This document shows, piece after piece, positions 1 to 5,502 of a DNA stretch of 5,649 nt. The stretch comes from Candidatus Campbelliibacteriota bacterium (GTDB taxonomy: Bacteria; Patescibacteriota; Minisyncoccia; UBA9983). The notes under the pieces were generated by a model. It was not told the origin of the DNA, made no database searches, and saw nothing but the letters and a program-made list of their open reading frames with translations. Both the position numbers and the translations under genes were made by a program. Each line of letters begins with the position of its first letter. Within the stretch, counting starts at the first letter, position 1. The DNA is taken from the NCBI GenBank assembly GCA_003231675.1, contig QIJB01000017.1, positions 1-5,649 of the forward strand, written 5' to 3'.

Positions 1-572
1 TAAAAGAAGGAGACCTTGAACCCCTAGAGCGCTTTGCTGAAAAGTCGGCGAAAAATTTGGTTGAGGCAGTCAATGAAAGAAAAAAAATTGATTTGGCGAA
101 GTTTATATTCGCTCTCGGTATGCCGAATGTCGGGGAAAGAACTTCTCTTGATTTGGCGAGAAATTTCGGTTCAATTGAGAGCCTGCAAAAAGCCACACTT
201 GAGGAATTGGAAGCCATCCATGACATCGGCAAAATCGTCGCGCGGAGCGTTCGCGAATGGTTCAAAGACAGTTACAACAAAAAACTTTTAAAGAGGTTGT
301 TGGAAAGGGTGGAAATAAAAAATGTTTCCAAATCAATCGGAACGAAACTGAAAGGAAAAAAGTTTGTCCTGACCGGGTCGTTAAAATCAATGACGCGTGA
401 GGAAGCGAAAGAAAAAATAATCGCCTTGGGCGGGGAGGTTGTCGGTTCCGTATCAAAAAACACGGATTTCGTGGTGGCTGGAAAAGACCCCGGTTCAAAA
501 TATGAACGGGCGAAACAGCTCGGCGTAAAAACATTGGACGAAAAGGAATTTTGGGAACTGTTAAAAAACTAG
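1..572 (+). CDS. ligA: NAD-dependent DNA ligase LigA, C-terminal part (5' end outside window)
   Basis: LigA seals nicks in duplex DNA using NAD+, during replication and repair. Only the last 189 codons are present: the frame is open from base 3 to the TAG at 570-572, and the adenylation, OB and zinc-finger regions must lie upstream. The visible fragment begins at a block matching the family's GDL.PLERFGEKSA.N segment (here FAEKSAKN, with Ala replacing the usual Gly), followed by helix-hairpin-helix repeats: FALGMPNVGERT at fragment residues 36-47 and LEAIHDIGKIVARSVREWF at 69-87. A BRCT domain spans about residues 115-189, with KGKKFVLTGSLKSMTREEA, the LGGEVVGSVSKNTDFVVAG core and the GSKYERAKQLGVKTLDEKEF tail. 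The protein ends where E. coli LigA ends, so the C-terminus is complete. In-frame start-like codons such as TTG at 57 are internal. Identity is secure from collinear similarity to E. coli LigA. Confidence 0.96.
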   Translation, partial: KEGDLEPLERFAEKSAKNLVEAVNERKKIDLAKFIFALGMPNVGERTSLDLARNFGSIESLQKATLEELEAIHDIGKIVARSVREWFKDSYNKKLLKRLLERVEIKNVSKSIGTKLKGKKFVLTGSLKSMTREEAKEKIIALGGEVVGSVSKNTDFVVAGKDPGSKYERAKQLGVKTLDEKEFWELLKN

Positions 573-578
573 CCCTCA

Positions 579-626
579 CCTCTTATCGTATATCCTGACA
601 ATCAAGATACACGATAAGAGGCTTTT
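579..626 (+). terminator. Hairpin after ligA, possible weak terminator
   Basis: The left arm 579-594 and right arm 606-621 form a 16-bp stem with a single A-C mismatch (590/610) around an 11-nt loop. The outer 11 bp (CCTCTTATCGT / ACGATAAGAGG) are perfect. A CTTTT run follows at 622-626. It starts 7 nt after the ligA stop, where a terminator would be expected. The T run is short and the stem is not GC-rich, so it may instead protect the mRNA 3' end. Confidence 0.5.
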
Positions 627-648
627 GGTGATATTCCATCTCGGCAAT

Positions 649-677
649 TTGTATGCTTTGTAAATTATTGATAAGAT
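649..677 (+). promoter_or_regulatory. Possible promoter for the GNAT gene
   Basis: TTGTAT (649-654) and TAAGAT (672-677) are 17 nt apart, matching 3/6 and 4/6 of the sigma-70-type consensus. They lie downstream of the ligA hairpin and would give a leader of roughly 25 nt before the ATG at 709. A GGAG at 690-693 is the only Shine-Dalgarno-like stretch, but its 15-nt spacing to the ATG is longer than usual. Inferred from position and weak consensus matches only. Confidence 0.35.
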
Positions 678-708
678 AAAGACATCGTTGGAGTAAAAAA
701 ACGAAACA

Positions 709-1239
709 ATGGATACATCAAACATTACAATAAAAACAAAAAACCTTTATTTAAAAGGCGTTTCCTCGGATTACAAGCATGACATTTTTCGCGAATTTAC
801 TCCGGAAATCACCACTTACATGTTTCCGAAACCGGCGGAAAAGATTGAGGAAACTGTTGAATTTATAGAAAGATCCATAAAAGGAAACAAAAAAGGCAAC
901 AGTTTTCAGATGGCCATTTTCCGCAAAGGAAGCATGGATTTTTTGGGATGTGGAGGAATCCATCGCATAAATGAAAAAACTCCAGAACTGGGAGTATGGA
1001 TAAAAAAACTGGCTCACGGAAATGGCTACGGAAGAGAGGCGATGACCGCGCTCAAGGAGTGGGCTGACCAAAATCTGGACTATGAGTATATATTATATCT
1101 GGTTGCCGAAGAGAATTATCCCAGCCGAAAAATTCCCGAATCCCTGGGCGGAGAAGTTGCGAGAAAATACGAAAAAATAAATATGAGCGGCAAAAAACTG
1201 CATATGCTTGAATATAGAATCTATCCGCCCAAAAAATAA
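709..1239 (+). CDS. GNAT-family N-acetyltransferase (RimJ/RimL-like, Acetyltransf_3 type)
   Basis: A 176-residue cytoplasmic protein with the layout of a single GNAT domain, expected to move an acetyl group from acetyl-CoA to an amine, possibly a protein N-terminus. The N-terminal TKNLYLKGVSSDYKHDIF resembles the first strand and helix of RimJ/RimL-like enzymes. Strands around FQMAIFRKGSMDFLGCGGI (66-84) and ELGVWI (93-98) lead into the acetyl-CoA pyrophosphate loop, motif A, as HGNGYG at 103-108, then helix REAMTALKEWAD. Motif B is seen as ENYPSRKIPESLGGE (135-149), with the family's Asn (N136) and Ser (S139) before a helix ending in LGG, where LGF is usual. Length is normal for the family. 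The gene stands alone between two hairpins, so its neighbours say nothing about the substrate. The ATG at 709 is the first start before the conserved strand. The fold assignment is firm; the substrate is unknown. Confidence 0.88.
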   Translation: MDTSNITIKTKNLYLKGVSSDYKHDIFREFTPEITTYMFPKPAEKIEETVEFIERSIKGNKKGNSFQMAIFRKGSMDFLGCGGIHRINEKTPELGVWIKKLAHGNGYGREAMTALKEWADQNLDYEYILYLVAEENYPSRKIPESLGGEVARKYEKINMSGKKLHMLEYRIYPPKK

Positions 1240-1310
1240 AAAGGCAAATCTGAGGCGGCCAACCGTTAATAACTGATTATTTCCCTAAAATTATTTTCCA
1301 AGCTCAACCT

Positions 1311-1336
1311 TTGTGTGTTTCGCGCACAACCTTTTT
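1311..1336 (+). terminator. Probable intrinsic terminator after the GNAT gene
   Basis: TTGTGTG (1311-1317) pairs with CGCACAA (1323-1329), one pair being G-U, around the loop TTTCG. CC and a TTTTT run at 1332-1336 follow directly. It lies 71 nt after the GNAT stop and immediately upstream of the yqeY -10 box, so it would separate the two transcripts. The rest of the gap (1240-1310) holds nothing I recognise. Confidence 0.5.
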
Positions 1337-1337
1337 A

Positions 1338-1346
1338 TGCTAATAT
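1338..1346 (+). promoter_or_regulatory. Extended -10 promoter of yqeY, predicting a leaderless mRNA
   Basis: TG-C-TAATAT is an extended -10 element; TAATAT (1341-1346) matches TATAAT at 4/6 and the TG sits one base upstream. No good -35 is seen at 17 nt (TTTCGC). The -10 is followed by six bases and then the ATG at 1353, so transcription should start at or next to the A of the start codon. The other start-proximal signal is only GGA at 1347-1349, too close to the ATG for normal Shine-Dalgarno use. Confidence 0.5.
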
Positions 1347-1352
1347 GGAAAT

Positions 1353-1826
1353 ATGAATTTAAAAGAGATAATACAAAAAGATTTTATAGAAGCGTTTAAA
1401 GCGAAAGACGGCGACAGGACGCTTGTCTTAAAAATGCTGCAGGCCGGCATCAAGAACGCGGAAATAGAAAAAAAGACAAGATTGGCAAAAAAAGGAGAGC
1501 CGTTTGAGGAGCTTTCCGAAGAGGAAGTTATTCAGGTTGTGTCCAGAGAGGCGAAAAAGAGAAAGGATGCCATAGAACTTTACGAAAAAGGAGGACGCGC
1601 GGAACAGGCCGAAAAAGAAAAAAAAGAACTTGAAATTTTATCCGCCTACCTCCCGGAACAGATGTCCGAAGAGGAAATAAGAAAATTGGCCAAAGAAGCG
1701 GTAGAGCAGGCTGGGGCATCCGACCAAAAAGACATCGGTAAAGTGATGGCGATTCTCGCTCCTCAAACAAAGGGCAAAGCGGACGGCGCTTTGGTTAACA
1801 AAATTGTGAGAGAACTGCTCGCCTAA
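1353..1826 (+). CDS. yqeY: GatB/YqeY-domain protein
   Basis: A 157-residue, highly charged, helical, cytoplasmic protein matching the YqeY family over its whole length (family members are usually about 150 residues). Family blocks in order: N-terminal helix MNLKEIIQKDFIEAFKAKD; RTLVLKMLQAGIKNAEIEKK (22-41); EEEVIQVVSREAKKRKDAIE with YEKGGRAE (56-83); ELEILSAYLPEQMSEEEI (92-109); and a C-terminal DIGKVMAILAPQTKGKADG (127-145). The second half is related to the tail domain of GatB, which contacts tRNA in the amidotransferase, so a tRNA-linked role is often proposed, but the function of free YqeY proteins is not established. It is interesting that gatC and gatA lie about 1.1 kb away while full-length gatB is absent here; YqeY lacks the GatB catalytic domain and cannot replace it. 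The gene ends 25 bp from the convergent CapA-like gene with no clear terminator between them. Confidence 0.93.
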   Translation: MNLKEIIQKDFIEAFKAKDGDRTLVLKMLQAGIKNAEIEKKTRLAKKGEPFEELSEEEVIQVVSREAKKRKDAIELYEKGGRAEQAEKEKKELEILSAYLPEQMSEEEIRKLAKEAVEQAGASDQKDIGKVMAILAPQTKGKADGALVNKIVRELLA

Positions 1827-1851
1827 TCCATTAAAGCAAATCCTTCGGGAA

Positions 1852-2919
1852 TTATCTCAACTCCGGCTGGAAGAATTTATTCAGTTTCGTTGTCTGTTTT
1901 TTGAACGACTTTATTTTCCCATTCGGAGAAATTGTCACTTCAAGCATCAACCCTCTCATTGTCTCTTTTGAAAAATTTTGGTCAAATATAAAATTGCCCA
2001 GACTGTAGGCGATTATTCCATCTTTGTATTTTTCCACTTCCTGCGCGACATGCGGATGGTGTCCGATGACGATTCGCGCTCCGTTATCAATCGCCGTTTT
2101 TGCGAGTGTTTGCTGTCTTTTATTTGAAAGTTTTTTATATTCCTCTCCAAAATGAATTGAAACGATTAGAACATCCGCTTTTTCCGCTACTTCTTTGATT
2201 GTGTCGGCGAAGGTGTCGTCAACGATTAAGATACCCGGTTTATTATCAGTTGCCTTGAGCCATTTTGGTCCCACATCGCTGAATCCCAAAAAAGCGAACT
2301 TGAGTCCGTTTTTAGTGATAATCTTTGGTCCAACGGCATCGTTTATGTCATATCCGGCGCCAACCGGAAGAATGTTGGAGTTTTTAAGCCGAAGGATGGT
2401 GTCTTCAAGAGCTTTTCTTCCCCAATCTCCAGTGTGATTGTTCGCGAGCGAAAGCGCGTCAAAACCGGCTTCCTTTATGGCGTCCAGCGCTTCCGGTGGC
2501 ATTCTGAACGAATACAATTTTCCGGTATCCTTGCCTTTGTCAGAAACAGGACCCTCAAGATTCCCGAAGGTGATGTCCGCCCTTTGTGTGGCGGACTCTA
2601 TTTTTTTGAACAGAAAAGAGAAATCCCCGTCGGCGTTTTTTCTTACCGATTTTCGCACATCCCTGTCAAGCATTATGTCTCCGGTGAAAAGAAGCAGAGT
2701 TTCCTTTCGCGGTTTTATTTTTCTTTGCTCCTGTTTTTTAACAACAGGAGCTTTTCTCGTGAAGCTTTCTTTTATGGGCGCGGGTGTTGAAGGGTTTGGA
2801 AGTTTTCCATAAGCGTATTGGACCGCTTTTACGGATGAAAACATCAAAAAAACTCCGGTCAAAACACTGATTGTTATCCAGAGAGTATGCCCCGCGATTT
2901 CTTTGAAATATCCTCGCAT
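1852..2919 (-). CDS. CapA/PgsA-family protein, membrane-anchored metallophosphatase-like
   Basis: 355 residues. A signal anchor (hydrophobic residues about 12-33) is followed by a Pro/Lys-rich linker (about 40-72), which places the catalytic-type domain outside the cytoplasmic membrane. The domain (74 to about 340) carries the CapA-family marks in order: FTGDIMLDR (78-86), NLEGP (120-124), LANNHTGDWG (158-167), SIHFGEEY (254-261) and IGHHPHV (285-291), ending with AYSLGNFIFDQ (304-314). The Asp, Asn and His residues in these motifs match the presumed metal-binding positions of this calcineurin-like group. In Bacillus, CapA/PgsA works with PgsB and PgsC in poly-gamma-glutamate synthesis and export; no partner gene is present here, and lone copies like this are widespread with unknown substrates. 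A cell-surface polymer or phosphoester role is inference. Start chosen at 2919 because it gives a standard signal anchor and lies six bases after a good -10 box. Convergent with yqeY, divergent from gatC. Confidence 0.9.
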   Translation of the reverse strand: MRGYFKEIAGHTLWITISVLTGVFLMFSSVKAVQYAYGKLPNPSTPAPIKESFTRKAPVVKKQEQRKIKPRKETLLLFTGDIMLDRDVRKSVRKNADGDFSFLFKKIESATQRADITFGNLEGPVSDKGKDTGKLYSFRMPPEALDAIKEAGFDALSLANNHTGDWGRKALEDTILRLKNSNILPVGAGYDINDAVGPKIITKNGLKFAFLGFSDVGPKWLKATDNKPGILIVDDTFADTIKEVAEKADVLIVSIHFGEEYKKLSNKRQQTLAKTAIDNGARIVIGHHPHVAQEVEKYKDGIIAYSLGNFIFDQNFSKETMRGLMLEVTISPNGKIKSFKKQTTKLNKFFQPELR

Positions 2920-2920
2920 G

Positions 2921-2949
2921 CTGGAATTTTAGCATATTTGGTATATAAT
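2921..2949 (+). promoter_or_regulatory. Promoter of the gatC-gatA operon
   Basis: A perfect TATAAT lies at 2944-2949. CTGGAA at 2921-2926, 17 nt upstream, matches TTGACA at 3/6 and touches the -10 of the divergent promoter. Transcription would begin near 2956, giving a leader of about 0-3 nt before the ATG at 2959. An AAGGG (2952-2956) resembles a Shine-Dalgarno but is only two bases from the ATG and would be mostly lost from the mRNA. Confidence 0.65.
2926..2934 (-). promoter_or_regulatory. Extended -10 promoter of the CapA-like gene, predicting a leaderless mRNA
   Basis: Read on the minus strand, TG-C-TAAAAT places TAAAAT (2931 down to 2926, 5/6 of TATAAT) after a TG extension. Six bases then separate it from the ATG whose A is at 2919, so the mRNA should begin at the start codon. 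No Shine-Dalgarno is present. A -35 candidate, CTTAAA (2954-2949, 3/6), directly abuts or touches the gatC -10 on the other strand. Confidence 0.6.
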
Positions 2950-2958
2950 TTAAGGGTA

Positions 2959-3246
2959 ATGGTAGATATTGAAAAACTGGCTTTATTGGCGAGAATCAAA
3001 TTGGGTTCCAATGAAAAAGAAAAACTTCGAACCGAGTTTGAGGATGTTTTAAATTACATTTCCAAATTGACGGAAGTGGATGTTGAAGATGTGGATGATA
3101 AAGAAATTTTTAACGCGAGCGGTTTGGAGAACGTGGAACGTGAAGACAAAGCGACGAATAAACCGGGGGAATTTTCCAATTCTTTGTTGGAAGCGGCTCC
3201 TTTTACCGAGGGTGGATATGTAAAAGTTAAGCGCGCGTTGGAATAG
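2959..3246 (+). CDS. gatC: Asp-tRNA(Asn)/Glu-tRNA(Gln) amidotransferase subunit GatC
   Basis: A 95-residue small subunit of the GatCAB complex, which amidates mischarged Glu-tRNA(Gln) or Asp-tRNA(Asn); GatC wraps around GatA and GatB and stabilises them. The family pattern is complete: IEKLALLARIKLGSNEKEKL (4-23), EFEDVLNYISKL.EVDVEDV (26-45), a linker, and the C-terminal NSLLEAAPFTEGGYVKVKRALE, matching the usual (L)..NAP...(D/G)GYF.VP..LE ending. An in-frame ATG at 2887 would add 24 residues, but these would be read from inside the divergent gene and across both promoters and do not belong to the family, so 2959 is the start. It is followed by gatA after 27 bp and is presumably co-transcribed with it. 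Confidence 0.95.
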   Translation: MVDIEKLALLARIKLGSNEKEKLRTEFEDVLNYISKLTEVDVEDVDDKEIFNASGLENVEREDKATNKPGEFSNSLLEAAPFTEGGYVKVKRALE

Positions 3247-3273
3247 CATATCGGTTTTTAATTTCATTTTAAA

Positions 3274-4692
3274 ATGATTGACTTAAAAAATCTTAGCATC
3301 AAAAAGGCCATTGGTATGATTCATGACGGAGATATTTCGGCGCGCGAGATTTTACTTGCTTATCAAGAAAATATTAAAAAAAAGAACGGAGAAGTTAACG
3401 CTTATTTGGAAACTTTTAACGAAGAAGCTTTTGCGCGCGCCGAAGAAATTGATAAACAAATTTTGGCGGGCGACGAGCCCAAGGTCTTGTCGGGAATTCC
3501 TTTCGCGATTAAGGATAATATTTTAATTAAGGGGAAAACATGCTCGGCCGGCTCAAAGATTTTGGAAAATTACACCGCCACCTACGATGCTTCGGTTATT
3601 AAAAAACTGCGTTCCGCCGGGGCGGTTTTTCTCGGCAGGACGAATATGGATGAATTCGCCATGGGTTCATCAACGGAAACATCCGCCTTCGGACCCACAA
3701 AAAATCCTCTTGATCTTGAAAGAGTTCCCGGAGGGTCTTCAGGAGGATCCGCCGCGGCCGTGGCGATGGATGGCGCTCTGGTGGCCATTGGTTCGGACAC
3801 CGGAGGCTCCATTCGCCAACCGGCGAGTTTTTGCGGGGTGGTGGGTTTGAAGCCAACCTACGGTTCCGTGTCCCGTTACGGTTTAATGGCAATGGCATCA
3901 TCTCTGGACCAAATAGGACCCTTGACCAAGACGGTTGAAGACGCTGAAATTGTCTTTAATGTTTTAAAAGGACGCGATGAAAACGATTCAACATCAATGG
4001 AAAGTCCGGAGAGAATTACTAAGAAGGACTTGCAAAAACCGCTCAGAATCGGAGTCTTAAAATATGATGATAGCGGGATTGATGAAACGGTGGCAAAAAC
4101 GATGAAAGATACGATTGCGAAAATGGACAAACTCGGGCACGAGATTAAAGAGGTGGAATTACCGCTTCTTAAGTATGCTTTGCCTTGTTATTACATAATT
4201 ATGCCGGCGGAAGTTTCCGCTAACCTTGCGCGTTTTGACGGGGTCAGATACGGTTTTCTCAAGCAGGGTGAGAATCTTTTGGAAGACTATATGGAAACCA
4301 GAGGGGCGGGATTCGGCAGAGAGGCGAGGAAACGAGTTATGCTTGGCGCTTACGTTTTGTCGGCTGGATATTATGACGCTTATTACGGAAAAGCCGGGAA
4401 GGTCCGTGCCATGATAAAAAAAGAATTTCAAAAAGTATTTAAGGATGTTGACGCCATAATTCTGCCCACAGCCCCGACGGTTGCCTTTAAATTCGGAGAA
4501 AAAACGAATGACCCCATTCAGATGTATCTTTCGGACGTCTTTACCGTTTCGGCAAACTTAGCCGGGATTCCCGCCATTTCAATTCCCGGAAGAATCGGCG
4601 AAGGTCTTCCCGCGGGAATTCAATTTATGGCGCCTTGGTTCCGCGAAGACATTTTATTCAAATTAGGCAAAGAATACGAATCGTATGAATAG
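3274..4692 (+). CDS. gatA: Asp-tRNA(Asn)/Glu-tRNA(Gln) amidotransferase subunit GatA
   Basis: GatA is the glutaminase subunit of GatCAB, releasing ammonia from glutamine for transfer to tRNA-bound Glu or Asp. At 472 residues it is close to the usual length and appears intact. The amidase-signature catalytic triad is visible: Lys80 in GIPFAIKDN, cis-Ser155 in RVPGGSSGGSAAAVA, and nucleophile Ser179 in GSDTGGSIRQPASF, one position off the Staphylococcus aureus numbering (79/154/178). Also present are GRTNMDEFAMGSSTE (121-135), GLKPTYGSVSRYGL (191-204), the EARKRVMLGAYVLSAGYYDAYY stretch (350-371) and the C-terminal DVFTVSANLAGIPAISIP (421-438). The start at 3274 fits the family N-terminus. No Shine-Dalgarno is visible before it (TTTCATTTTAAA), unusual for an internal operon gene. 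Its last 8 bases (ATGAATAG) hold the start of the next gene. With gatC but no gatB nearby, GatB must be encoded elsewhere. Whether the complex serves Gln, Asn or both cannot be told. Confidence 0.96.
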   Translation: MIDLKNLSIKKAIGMIHDGDISAREILLAYQENIKKKNGEVNAYLETFNEEAFARAEEIDKQILAGDEPKVLSGIPFAIKDNILIKGKTCSAGSKILENYTATYDASVIKKLRSAGAVFLGRTNMDEFAMGSSTETSAFGPTKNPLDLERVPGGSSGGSAAAVAMDGALVAIGSDTGGSIRQPASFCGVVGLKPTYGSVSRYGLMAMASSLDQIGPLTKTVEDAEIVFNVLKGRDENDSTSMESPERITKKDLQKPLRIGVLKYDDSGIDETVAKTMKDTIAKMDKLGHEIKEVELPLLKYALPCYYIIMPAEVSANLARFDGVRYGFLKQGENLLEDYMETRGAGFGREARKRVMLGAYVLSAGYYDAYYGKAGKVRAMIKKEFQKVFKDVDAIILPTAPTVAFKFGEKTNDPIQMYLSDVFTVSANLAGIPAISIPGRIGEGLPAGIQFMAPWFREDILFKLGKEYESYE

Positions 4693-5260
4693 TTTACCGT
4701 CACCTGGATATATTAATCTTGCTTATTGGTTCAACAGCTTTTTTGAATTTTTAAAGCTCTTGCCCGAGAAATTGCTGATGTTTTTGGATTGGTTGGCGCA
4801 GTTTCACCTGAAGACCGTTTCAATCGTTGTTTCAGTTATTCTTACGATTGCGATTATCGTTGTTTTATACAAAATAATCAGTTTGCGCAAAAAGAAAATT
4901 ATTTCTTATCTTGATTTTCTCTCTGAGGAAGAGGTGCCCGAAAAACGCGTGGCGAGGTGGGATGAAATCAAACGTCACCTTGACGGAGATAATCCTATTG
5001 AATGGAAAATGGCTATTATTGAGGCTGATTCACTGATTGATGACATAATAAGAAGAATCGGATACAAAGGAAAAACTTTGGCTGAGCGGTTGAAAAGTAT
5101 AGAGTCAAGCGATTTTGAAAACCTGCAAAATGTTTGGGAAGCGCATAAGATAAGAAACAGAATAGTCCACGAGCCGGGGAAAATGGAACTTGATAAAAGG
5201 ACGGCGCAAGGAGCCGTTGAAAAATATGAAAAGGCGCTCAAAGAGTTGAAATACCTTTAA
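4685..5260 (+). CDS. Single-pass membrane protein with HEPN-like cytoplasmic domain, function unknown
   Basis: 191 residues. An amphipathic/hydrophobic N-terminal stretch (10-40) is followed by one clear transmembrane helix (about 44-66, TVSIVVSVILTIAIIVVLY), then RKKK (68-71), which by the positive-inside rule puts the C-terminal domain in the cytoplasm. Residues 104-191 are helical: PIEWKMAIIEADSLIDDIIRRIGYKGKTL..., then a segment with WEAHKIRNRIVHE (151-163), then a final helix (170-191). R157-N-R-I-V-H162 fits the HEPN motif R(N/D/H)x3H (Rx4H), and the layout resembles DUF4145-like members of the HEPN clan. I recall similar uncharacterised proteins as common in Patescibacteria. HEPN domains include many RNases and also non-catalytic scaffolds; activity here is inference. 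The start ATG overlaps the gatA stop, so translation is probably coupled. No antitoxin or nucleotidyltransferase partner is adjacent. Confidence 0.8.
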   Translation: MNSLPSPGYINLAYWFNSFFEFLKLLPEKLLMFLDWLAQFHLKTVSIVVSVILTIAIIVVLYKIISLRKKKIISYLDFLSEEEVPEKRVARWDEIKRHLDGDNPIEWKMAIIEADSLIDDIIRRIGYKGKTLAERLKSIESSDFENLQNVWEAHKIRNRIVHEPGKMELDKRTAQGAVEKYEKALKELKYL

Positions 5261-5274
5261 GTTTCATTTATACT
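5246..5274 (+). promoter_or_regulatory. Promoter of the tRNA-CAU/tRNA-Asp operon
   Basis: TTGAAA (5246-5251, 5/6) and TATACT (5269-5274, 5/6) are exactly 17 nt apart, the best -35/-10 pair in the window. The -35 lies inside the last codons of the HEPN-like gene and the stop falls in the spacer. Transcription should start near 5281, giving a 5' leader of about 56 nt before the first tRNA, to be removed by RNase P. Confidence 0.72.
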
Positions 5275-5293
5275 CTATTAGGTGAGGGGAGTT

Positions 5294-5307
5294 GCCGGCG
5301 TAGTTCA
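5294..5307 (+). repeat. Degenerate copy of the tRNA-CAU 5' end
   Basis: GCCGGCGTAGTTCA matches the first 14 bases of the downstream tRNA (GCCGGTGTAGCTCA at 5337-5350) at 12 of 14 positions, 43 bp upstream and in the same orientation. No anticodon arm or T arm follows, so it is not a tRNA; it may be a remnant of a partial duplication or chance similarity. It lies in the predicted leader, which also has a weak GTGAGG/CCTCAC inverted repeat (5282-5287/5315-5320). Confidence 0.35.
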
Positions 5308-5336
5308 TTCTTATCCTCACGCCAATCACGTCATAT

Positions 5337-5410
5337 GCCGGTGTAGCTCAGTTGGTTAGAGCACAGCACTCATAAAGCTGGGGTCGGAGGTTCAAATCCT
5401 CCCATCGGCA
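5337..5410 (+). tRNA. tRNA with CAU anticodon: elongator tRNA-Met, or tRNA-Ile2
   Basis: A full cloverleaf of 74 nt. Acceptor GCCGGTG pairs with CATCGGC (one G-U); D stem GCTC/GAGC; anticodon stem CAGCA/AGCTG; loop CTCATAA with anticodon CAT at 5371-5373; variable GGGTC; T stem GGAGG/CCTCC with loop TTCAAAT; discriminator A5410. The anticodon stem ends in an A-A mismatch (31-39, bases 5368 and 5376). The first pair is G-C, not the unpaired C-A of initiators, so this is not tRNA-fMet. CAU may instead be read as Ile if C34 is lysidinylated by TilS; the sequence alone does not decide. CCA is not encoded and must be added. Confidence 0.93.
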
Positions 5411-5419
5411 CAGTGGAAT

Positions 5420-5494
5420 GCAGCCGTGGTGTAGCCCGGTTAACACGCCTCCCTGTCACGGAGGAGATCGCCGGTTCAAATCCGGTCGGCTGCG
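5420..5494 (+). tRNA. tRNA-Asp (GUC)
   Basis: A full cloverleaf of 75 nt, 9 nt after the previous tRNA and so in the same transcript. Acceptor GCAGCCG/CGGCTGC is perfect; D stem GTGT/ACAC; anticodon stem CCTCC/GGAGG with loop CTGTCAC and anticodon GTC at 5455-5457; variable AGATC; T stem GCCGG/CCGGT (one G-U) with loop TTCAAAT. Discriminator G5494 fits the aspartate identity set, as do the anticodon bases. CCA is not encoded. Confidence 0.96.
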
Positions 5495-5502
5495 CAGAGA
5501 AC

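Noticed and set aside
573..708. Small gene or RNA in the ligA-GNAT gap
   Set aside because: Apart from the hairpin at 579-621 and a weak promoter there is no open frame with a start and ribosome site, and no recognisable RNA family.
1827..1851. Possible terminator in the yqeY/CapA-like convergent gap
   Set aside because: Only a 3-bp stem with a TTCG loop (TCC-TTCG-GGA at about 1841-1850) and no T run on either strand; too weak to call.
2434..2812. Open frames on the + strand opposite the CapA-like gene (118 and 124 codons)
   Set aside because: They are antisense to a gene with clear family motifs, have no recognisable protein features, and overlap each other in different frames.
2887..2958. 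In-frame upstream ATG giving gatC 24 extra residues
   Set aside because: The extension would be read from inside the divergent gene and across both promoters, and the added residues do not match GatC; the TATAAT just before 2959 supports the shorter form.
3582..3901. Open frames antisense to the gatA catalytic region
   Set aside because: Shadow frames over the GC-rich, Gly/Ser-coding triad region of gatA; compositionally biased (Pro/Arg-rich) with no domain.
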